NCBI GenBank assembly: GCA_946617655.1
Contig: CAMOKL010000040.1
Coordinates: forward strand, 1-10,907
From: Anaeroplasma sp902783745
Lineage (GTDB): Bacteria > Bacillota_I > Bacilli_A > Acholeplasmatales > Anaeroplasmataceae
Direction of reading: 5' to 3'
DNA length: 10,907 nt
The notes beneath the pieces are model-generated. The model was given only the letters and a program-made list of their open reading frames with translations, did not search any database and was not told the DNA's origin. Each line of letters starts with the position of its first letter. Position 1 is the first letter of the stretch. The translations under genes were made by a program, and so were the position numbers. Below, piece after piece: positions 5,945-10,907 of this stretch.

Positions 5945-5981
5945 GTTCCTTTTTCTTAAAATAATTAATAGGTGATTATTT

Positions 5982-6581
5982 ATGGTAGAAAAGGTTACTA
6001 CAGGTTTTTATTTTACTAATTCTTATATTATATCAAATGATAAAAAAGAAGCTATTATTATAGATTGTGGTTTGATGTATGGTAATGCTTCTAAATTAAT
6101 AAAAGAAAAATATGATGTTAAGGCAATATTAATAACTCATGCACATATGGATCATATAGATGGATTACAGTATTTTATGGATAAGCCTATCTATATGACA
6201 AAAGAAACAGAAGAAATGATTTATGATAGTGAGAAATCATTATATGATACTATCGAAAGAGATACACCTTTTAGTAAGGGGATGCTTAATATTATTAATG
6301 TTTCTGATAATGATATTATTAATTTAATTGGATATGATATTAAAGTTATAGAAACACCAGGACATACTGATGGTTCAACTACATTTTTAATTGGTAATGA
6401 TATGTTTTCAGGTGACACTATATTTAGTAATGGTAGTTATGGAAGATATGATTTTCCAACAGGAAATTTTGATTTATTAATAAAATCAATTAAAAAACTA
6501 TTAGAATATGATGATTCTATAGTTGTATATCCAGGACATGGTTCTATAACAACAATTGGAGACGAAAGAAAATTTTATTAG
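5982..6581 (+). CDS. Metallo-beta-lactamase-fold hydrolase, glyoxalase II-like
   Basis: A 199-residue cytosolic metal-dependent hydrolase. The complete dinuclear metal site of the fold is visible: THAHMDHID (H53, H55, D57, H58), ETPGHTDGS (H128), FSGDTIF (D145) and YPGHGS (H186). The order and the GRYDFPTGN stretch after the bridging aspartate resemble short hydroxyacylglutathione hydrolase/YcbL-like proteins, which split thioesters such as S-lactoylglutathione or other thiol adducts. It is shorter than classic glyoxalase II (about 250 residues) and lacks that enzyme's C-terminal glutathione-binding part, so the natural substrate is unknown. AGGTGAT before the ATG fixes the start. It follows the rpmG terminator and precedes the T-box promoter, so it is probably alone. 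Fold and metal site are sure; the reaction is inferred. Confidence 0.9.
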   Translation: MVEKVTTGFYFTNSYIISNDKKEAIIIDCGLMYGNASKLIKEKYDVKAILITHAHMDHIDGLQYFMDKPIYMTKETEEMIYDSEKSLYDTIERDTPFSKGMLNIINVSDNDIINLIGYDIKVIETPGHTDGSTTFLIGNDMFSGDTIFSNGSYGRYDFPTGNFDLLIKSIKKLLEYDDSIVVYPGHGSITTIGDERKFY

Positions 6582-6624
6582 AATTTATTTTCAAAAATCG
6601 AATTTTATTTTATCAAACTTTATA

Positions 6625-6653
6625 TTGACACTATTAAATTGTAGAATTATAAT
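6625..6653 (+). promoter_or_regulatory. asnA: Consensus promoter of the T-box/asnA transcript
   Basis: TTGACA (6625-6630), exactly 17 bases, then TATAAT (6648-6653): a perfect housekeeping promoter. Initiation near 6660 places the whole T-box stem I in the leader. Such strength fits a gene controlled by premature termination. Confidence 0.9.
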
Positions 6654-6667
6654 ATAATCAAATTTCA

Positions 6668-6891
6668 AAAGAGCAGTGATGAGGAGAATGATTCAAAAAG
6701 CTTAAGAGAGCCTTAGTTTGGTGCGATAAGGTAGCTGGATGCTTCGGACAACACCTCTAGCATGTGGAAGAACAAAGTAGAACCACACGTTAATCAGCGT
6801 TAATGATAATGAGGGCTAGAATTTTTAATTCTAGAACTAAGGTGGTACCGCGTTAATACGTCCTTAGATTTTTTAATCTAAGGATTTTTTT
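6668..6891 (+). ncRNA. T-box riboswitch, asparagine-type specifier, with terminator
   Basis: This leader fills the 329-base gap before asnA. It has GCAGTGA at the stem I base, AGAGAG and GGTGCGA in the distal stem I region, and a specifier context GAAG-AAC-A (AAC at 6771-6773), matching the GAA-N-codon-A layout of known T-boxes. AAC is an Asn codon, agreeing with the downstream gene. The T-box sequence AAGGTGGTACCGCG (6839-6852) follows, with CTAAGG (6837-6842) able to pair with CCTTAG (6862-6867) as antiterminator. The competing terminator is CCTTAGATT/AATCTAAGG (6862-6883) plus a run of T. Uncharged tRNA-Asn should bind through the codon and the TGGT bulge and allow read-through. The variable T-box base is U rather than C. 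Confidence 0.95.
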
Positions 6892-6910
6892 ATTTAGGAG
6901 GAGTAATATT

Positions 6911-7918
6911 ATGAAGAAATTATATTTACCAGAAGGATATAAATCAATTTTAACATTAAGAGAAACTGAAGATGCAATTAAATTCGTAAGAGATTCATTT
7001 GAACATGGAATTAGTGATGCATTAAACTTAAAAAGAGTATCTGCACCATTATTTGTATTCCCATCAACTGGATTAAACGATCAATTAAACGGTACTGAAA
7101 GAAGAGTATCTTTTGATATTAAAAATATCGATGAAGAGGTTGAAATTGTACAATCTTTAGCAAAGTGGAAGCGTCATGCACTAGGAAGATATGGATTTAG
7201 TGCTGGTGAGGGCCTATATACTAATATGAACGCTATAAGAAGAGATGAAGATTTAGATACAATGCATTCTTGTTATGTAGATCAATGGGATTGGGAAAAG
7301 GTAATAACAAGAGATGAAAGAAAAGAATCTTATTTAAAGAATACAGTAAAAGCTATATATAAAGTAATATATGATTTAGCTAAAAAGGTTGAATTTAAAT
7401 ATCCTGGTATTAAGCATAACCTACCAGAAGAAATTACATTTATTACATCAGAAGAATTATTACAAGAATATCCTGACTTAGATGCATCAAAGCGTGAGCT
7501 TATGGCTGTAAAGAAGTATGGCGCAATTTTCTTGATGAAGATTGGTGATAAGCTTTCTAATGGTATGCCACATGATGGTAGAGCTGCAGATTATGATGAT
7601 TGGAACTTAAATGGAGATATAATCTTATATTATGATGTATTAGATATTGCATTCGAAATTTCATCAATGGGTATTAGAGTAGATGAAAAGTCAATTAGAT
7701 ATCAATTACATGAAAAGAATGAAGATTATAAGCTAGAAAATGATTATGTAAAAGGCATTTTAGGAGGAAAACTACCATTAACAATTGGTGGTGGCGTTGG
7801 TCAATCTAGATTATGTATGTTCATGCTTAAAAAAGCTCATATTGGTGAGGTTCAAGCATCAGTTTGGCCAAAAGAAGATATTAAGATTTTAGAAGAAAAG
7901 AATATTCATTTATTATAA
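6911..7918 (+). CDS. asnA: Aspartate-ammonia ligase (ammonia-dependent asparagine synthetase A)
   Basis: AsnA makes asparagine from aspartate, ammonia and ATP (giving AMP and pyrophosphate) in the cytosol; it has a class II aminoacyl-tRNA-synthetase-like catalytic fold. The 335 residues match the usual length of about 330. Recognisable family stretches are LNLKRVSAPLFV near residue 38, GLNDQLNGTERRVSFD, VQSLAKWKRHALGRYGF, GLYTNMNAIRRDEDLD, HSCYVDQWDWEKV and the C-terminal LPLTIGGGVGQSRLCMFML (about 294-312), which forms part of the nucleotide site. AGGAGGAG at 6896-6903 fixes the ATG. It is controlled by the T-box leader, so it should be made when tRNA-Asn is uncharged, and it is closed by its own terminator. 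Nothing is missing or unusual. Confidence 0.98.
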   Translation: MKKLYLPEGYKSILTLRETEDAIKFVRDSFEHGISDALNLKRVSAPLFVFPSTGLNDQLNGTERRVSFDIKNIDEEVEIVQSLAKWKRHALGRYGFSAGEGLYTNMNAIRRDEDLDTMHSCYVDQWDWEKVITRDERKESYLKNTVKAIYKVIYDLAKKVEFKYPGIKHNLPEEITFITSEELLQEYPDLDASKRELMAVKKYGAIFLMKIGDKLSNGMPHDGRAADYDDWNLNGDIILYYDVLDIAFEISSMGIRVDEKSIRYQLHEKNEDYKLENDYVKGILGGKLPLTIGGGVGQSRLCMFMLKKAHIGEVQASVWPKEDIKILEEKNIHLL

Positions 7919-7924
7919 AATTTT

Positions 7925-7953
7925 ATGGAACGTTTTAAACGTTCCATTTTTTT
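7925..7953 (+). terminator. asnA: Intrinsic terminator of asnA
   Basis: ATGGAACGTT (7925-7934) and AACGTTCCAT (7938-7947) are perfect 10-bp arms around TTA, followed by six T. It begins seven bases past the stop codon. Confidence 0.92.
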
Positions 7954-8007
7954 GAAATTACCTTATTTTAATTTTCAAATGGTCTTTATTTTTATATAAA
8001 AATAGAA

Positions 8008-8013
8008 TATAAT
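8008..8013 (+). promoter_or_regulatory. -10 element of the riboswitch-ATPase transcript
   Basis: A perfect TATAAT about 10 bases before the first riboswitch helix. The -35 region is T-rich (CTTTAT/TTTATT) without a good consensus. Initiation near 8020 would start the transcript right at the aptamer. Confidence 0.6.
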
Positions 8014-8020
8014 AAAGAAT

Positions 8021-8106
8021 GTTTAAGAGAGTAGAAGGCCAATAGGTTGTTTTCTCGTCAGTACGAATTTATATTCCGGGACTACATTAAATTTCAAGAC
8101 TTAAGC
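8021..8106 (+). ncRNA. yybP-ykoY family (Mn2+) riboswitch aptamer
   Basis: Conserved pieces appear in the order known for this family: GAGAGTAG (8027-8034) for the L1 strand GGGGAGUAG; CTCGTCAGTACGAATT (8054-8069) for the second metal-binding strand UCGUCA..CG; a small hairpin GAAT-TTAT-ATTC; then CCGG (8076-8079); and CAAGAC (8095-8100), followed by TTAAG that can close P1 with TTTAAG near 8022-8027. The layout matches the Lactococcus yoaB aptamer by eye, and in that organism the riboswitch also controls a P-type cation ATPase. The 3' part from CCGGG onward doubles as the 5' arm of the following terminator. The metal-bound form should therefore block termination and turn the gene ON. The family call is based on motif recall, not a covariance search. 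Confidence 0.82.
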
Positions 8107-8157
8107 ATGGAACTTGGGTGACTATGCTTATAATTTAATGTGACCCGGTTTTATTTT
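8076..8157 (+). terminator. Riboswitch-controlled terminator before the ATPase
   Basis: CCGGG (8076-8080) pairs with CCCGG (8144-8148), and ACATTAAATT (8084-8093) pairs with AATTTAATGT (8132-8141). An inner hairpin TAAGCAT/ATGCTTA (8102-8108, 8124-8130) caps the stem. TTTTATTTT follows. The long outer stem uses the conserved CCGG and the 3' helices of the aptamer, so the two folds exclude each other. Confidence 0.88.
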
Positions 8158-8181
8158 AAATTCAATAAAAGGGGTGTTTTT

Positions 8182-10907
8182 ATGGAAGAGAAGGAAGGAA
8201 TACATTTTGAAACATTATCTATTAATGATACTGTTTCGGGCTTAAAGACTGATGATTCAAATGGTTTATCTGAGGATGAGGCTAAAAAAAGATTAGAAAA
8301 GTTTGGACCTAATGAATTAAAGGAAAAGAAAAAGAAGAATGTTTTACAAATATTTTTATCTCAATTAAATGATCCGATGATATTTGTATTGTTTGCGGCA
8401 ATAGGTGTAACAATTGTTGTATCAATTTTTGAGACAATTGAGGCTGGATATTTTGATTTCTTAAATGTAGGAGATTGGCCTGATGTAATAATTATTTTAG
8501 CAGTAATTATTATTAATGCAGTAATAGGTACTGTACAAGAGGTTAAGGCACAAACATCACTTGATGCATTAAAGAAAATGTCATCCCCTGAAACTACCGT
8601 TATAAGAGAAGGTAAACGTTATAGAATCAAAGCAAAGAATTTGGTTCCTGGTGATTTAGTAATCATTGAGGAAGGAGATACTATTGGTGCTGATATTAGA
8701 TTAATAGAGGCTATTAATTTAAAATGTACTGAATCAAGCTTGACAGGTGAATCTGTTCCTGTAGAAAAGAAAGCTGATATAGTATTTAGTGAAGATGTTT
8801 CTATAGGTGATAAGGCTAATATGGCTTTTATGTCAACTGTTGTTGCTTATGGTAGAGGTCGTGGTATTGTTTCATCTACAGGTATGAAAACTGAAATTGG
8901 TAAGATTGCAACATCATTAGATAATGAGGTTGATGATGAAACACCATTACAAAAGGTTTTAGCAAAACTTTCTAAGGTTTTAGGATTAATTACTTTAGGA
9001 ATTGTTTTAGTTGTATTATTAGTTGAATTTATTTGGATATTCATTCATGGAAATCAATCAGTTGTATCTGAATGGATTAGCGCATGCTTAAGCGCAATAT
9101 CTTTAGCTGTTGCGGCAGTACCTGAAGGACTTGCGGCAGTAGTTACTATTGTATTATCAATTGGCGTTTCAAGAATGGTTAAGGCAAATACTATTGTAAG
9201 AAAGCTTCCATCAGTTGAAACACTTGGTGCTGTAAGTGTAGTATGTAGTGATAAAACTGGTACATTAACTCAAAATAAGATGACAGTATTAGAAGCATAT
9301 ACTAATATGTCAAATTATACAAATGAATCATTTACTGAATCTAATTTAGATGAGGGTATAAGATTACTAGCAAAAGGTATGTCATTATGTTCAAATGCGA
9401 CAGTAGATGAGGGATTATATGGTGACCCTACTGAAATAGCTTTAGTAGATTTTTCTAATAAATTTGGAATGCATAAAAAGGATTTGGAAGAAAAAGAACC
9501 AAGAGTAAAAGAATATCCTTTTGATTCAGTTAGAAAAATGATGTCTACTATGCATGATTATGATGGAGATCATATTGTATATACTAAGGGTGCAATGGAT
9601 CAAATTTTAAAGCATACAACAAAGATTTATATTGATGGGGCTATAAGAGATATTACTGAAGAAGATATATTAAAAATTAATGAACAAAATAAATATTATT
9701 CATCAAAGGCTTTAAGAACATTAGCACTTGCGATATCTTATCAAGATGAGCTTAATGAAGATGATTTAATATTTGTCGGTCTTGTTGCAATGATAGACCC
9801 TGAAAGACCTGAGGCTTTACCTGCAGTTTTAAAATTCAAAGAAGCAGGTATTACAACTGTAATGATTACAGGTGACCATAAAGATACAGCATATCAAATT
9901 GCTAAAAATTTAAATATCGTTGAAAACATAGAAGATTGCTTAACAGGTGCTGATGTAGATGAAATGTCTTTTGAAGAATTAAGGGAAGCATGTAAAACTA
10001 CAAGAGTATTTGCAAGAGTTTCTCCTGAAAATAAAGTACAAATTGTAAAAGCTTTTAAAGCAAATGGTAATATTTGCGCAATGACAGGTGATGGTGTTAA
10101 TGATGCTCCATCATTAAAAGCAGCAGATATCGGAATTGCGATGGGTATAACAGGTACAGATGTTGCAAAGGGTGCTGCAGATATGGTATTAACTGATGAT
10201 AACTTCGCATCTATTGAAAAGGCAGTTGAAGAGGGTAGAGGAATATATGCTAATATTAAAAAGACAGTATTATTCTTATTATCTAGTAATATTGCAGAAG
10301 TATTAGCAATGTTAATCCTTATAATTATAGGACTTCCTGCACCTTTAATTGCAATTCACTTACTTTGGGTAAATCTTATTACAGATTCACTTCCTGCGAT
10401 TGCGTTAGGTATGGATCCTAAGGCAAAGGGTATTATGAAGGATAAGCCAAGAAATCCAAATGAAGGATTATTTGCACATGGTGGTATTCTTATTACAGTA
10501 GGATATGGTCTTGCTATAACTATAGCGGTTGTTATTGCATATTTCTATGGCGCATGGAGTCATGGAATATATAATTTCAATGATATATTTAATTTATTCA
10601 ATTTAACTAAGGATGCAACATATCAAATTGGTGATAAGGTATTTACTTATTCAATGGCACAAGAAGTATTACATGAATCAAGAACAATGGCATTTACAAC
10701 ATTAGCATTTGCTGAATTATTCCATATGCTTGGTATGAGTAATGTTAAAGAATCATTTATCCATATATTTAAGGATAAGAATTACATGATGTATTTAGCG
10801 TTCTTCTTAGGCATAGGCTTACAATTCTTTGTAATACTAGTACCTGGTGTTAATCAAGTATTTAATACTAGAGCTGATTTAAGTATAGATGAATGGTTAA
10901 TGCTTGC
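8182..10907 (+). CDS. Type IIA P-type Ca2+/Mn2+-transporting ATPase (3' end outside window)
   Basis: 908 codons are present and the frame is still open at the window end; only the last membrane segment seems missing. It pumps divalent cations out of the cytosol using ATP. Motifs in order: N-terminal LSEDEAKKRLEKFGPNEL; TGES (188-191) of the actuator domain; PEGL with E315 in M4; the phosphorylated D357 in SDKTGTLTQNKMTV; KGAMD (469-473); TGDGVNDAP (from 635). Residues equivalent to the SERCA Ca2+ ligands are all present: E315, N703, E706, N731, T734, D735 and E845 (in FAELFHM, M8). This fits a SERCA/YloB/YoaB-like pump with both ion sites. Start ATG at 8182 follows AAAAGGGGTG. The Mn2+-type riboswitch in front suggests Mn2+ efflux as its role; ion choice is inferred. 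Confidence 0.95.
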   Translation, partial: MEEKEGIHFETLSINDTVSGLKTDDSNGLSEDEAKKRLEKFGPNELKEKKKKNVLQIFLSQLNDPMIFVLFAAIGVTIVVSIFETIEAGYFDFLNVGDWPDVIIILAVIIINAVIGTVQEVKAQTSLDALKKMSSPETTVIREGKRYRIKAKNLVPGDLVIIEEGDTIGADIRLIEAINLKCTESSLTGESVPVEKKADIVFSEDVSIGDKANMAFMSTVVAYGRGRGIVSSTGMKTEIGKIATSLDNEVDDETPLQKVLAKLSKVLGLITLGIVLVVLLVEFIWIFIHGNQSVVSEWISACLSAISLAVAAVPEGLAAVVTIVLSIGVSRMVKANTIVRKLPSVETLGAVSVVCSDKTGTLTQNKMTVLEAYTNMSNYTNESFTESNLDEGIRLLAKGMSLCSNATVDEGLYGDPTEIALVDFSNKFGMHKKDLEEKEPRVKEYPFDSVRKMMSTMHDYDGDHIVYTKGAMDQILKHTTKIYIDGAIRDITEEDILKINEQNKYYSSKALRTLALAISYQDELNEDDLIFVGLVAMIDPERPEALPAVLKFKEAGITTVMITGDHKDTAYQIAKNLNIVENIEDCLTGADVDEMSFEELREACKTTRVFARVSPENKVQIVKAFKANGNICAMTGDGVNDAPSLKAADIGIAMGITGTDVAKGAADMVLTDDNFASIEKAVEEGRGIYANIKKTVLFLLSSNIAEVLAMLILIIIGLPAPLIAIHLLWVNLITDSLPAIALGMDPKAKGIMKDKPRNPNEGLFAHGGILITVGYGLAITIAVVIAYFYGAWSHGIYNFNDIFNLFNLTKDATYQIGDKVFTYSMAQEVLHESRTMAFTTLAFAELFHMLGMSNVKESFIHIFKDKNYMMYLAFFLGIGLQFFVILVPGVNQVFNTRADLSIDEWLML

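Noticed and set aside
5774..5959. 61-residue + strand open frame overlapping rpmG
   Set aside because: It is an out-of-frame shadow of L33 and runs through the rpmG terminator.
8847..9044. 65-residue - strand open frame inside the ATPase
   Set aside because: It is antisense to the P-type ATPase between the TGES and DKTGT motifs and has no supporting signal.
1..10907. CRISPR arrays, insertion sequences, phage or defence genes
   Set aside because: No spaced direct repeats, transposase motifs or terminal inverted repeats were seen; all sizeable frames are explained by the listed genes.

Overview
This window is very A+T-rich, strongly prefers AGA and A/T-ending codons, and carries Gram-positive-style RNA regulation: a T-box, a c-di-GMP-I-class riboswitch and a yybP-ykoY-type riboswitch, each with an intrinsic terminator. 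Together with strong AGGAGG/AGGTGAT ribosome binding sites, this points to a low-GC member of the Bacillota (a Bacilli/Erysipelotrichia- or Clostridia-like gut lineage). The exact taxon cannot be read from the sequence. The standard genetic code fits, with TGG for Trp and TGA as a stop.

Layout, left to right. (1) The last codons of an unknown + strand gene end at 66, followed by a two-way terminator. (2) A - strand GGDEF-GAF-like gene (137-1183) is preceded by a GEMM-I riboswitch, a terminator and a near-consensus promoter. (3) A + strand block holds a water-type aquaporin (1454-2206), an unrecognised 210-residue protein (2295-2927) and a second GGDEF-GAF-like paralogue (2989-4059). (4) ispG, the MEP isoprenoid gene, lies on - (4095-5135) and is divergent from a small three-helix membrane protein (5261-5602). 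(5) rpmG (ribosomal protein L33, 5749-5898) is followed by a metallo-beta-lactamase-fold hydrolase (5982-6581). (6) asnA (6911-7918) sits under a T-box leader whose specifier reads AAC (Asn). (7) A type IIA P-type cation ATPase (8182 to the window end, lacking only its last segment) sits behind a predicted Mn2+ riboswitch.

The window is mainly housekeeping, but its regulatory RNA is rich. The most interesting item is the GEMM-I riboswitch on the first GGDEF gene. Its conserved core contains an 11-base stretch that is the exact complement of the terminator loop. This gives a simple two-state switch in which a bound ligand should turn synthesis of the diguanylate cyclase OFF, a product-feedback loop. 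Aligned by eye, the base matching Vc2 G20 is A, the identity associated with 3',3'-cGAMP recognition, although the encoded enzyme keeps the canonical c-di-GMP-type guanine-binding residues. The ATPase leader appears wired the opposite way: its terminator borrows the conserved 3' part of the metal-binding aptamer, so Mn2+ should turn expression ON. I see no mobile element, CRISPR array, tRNA or rRNA.
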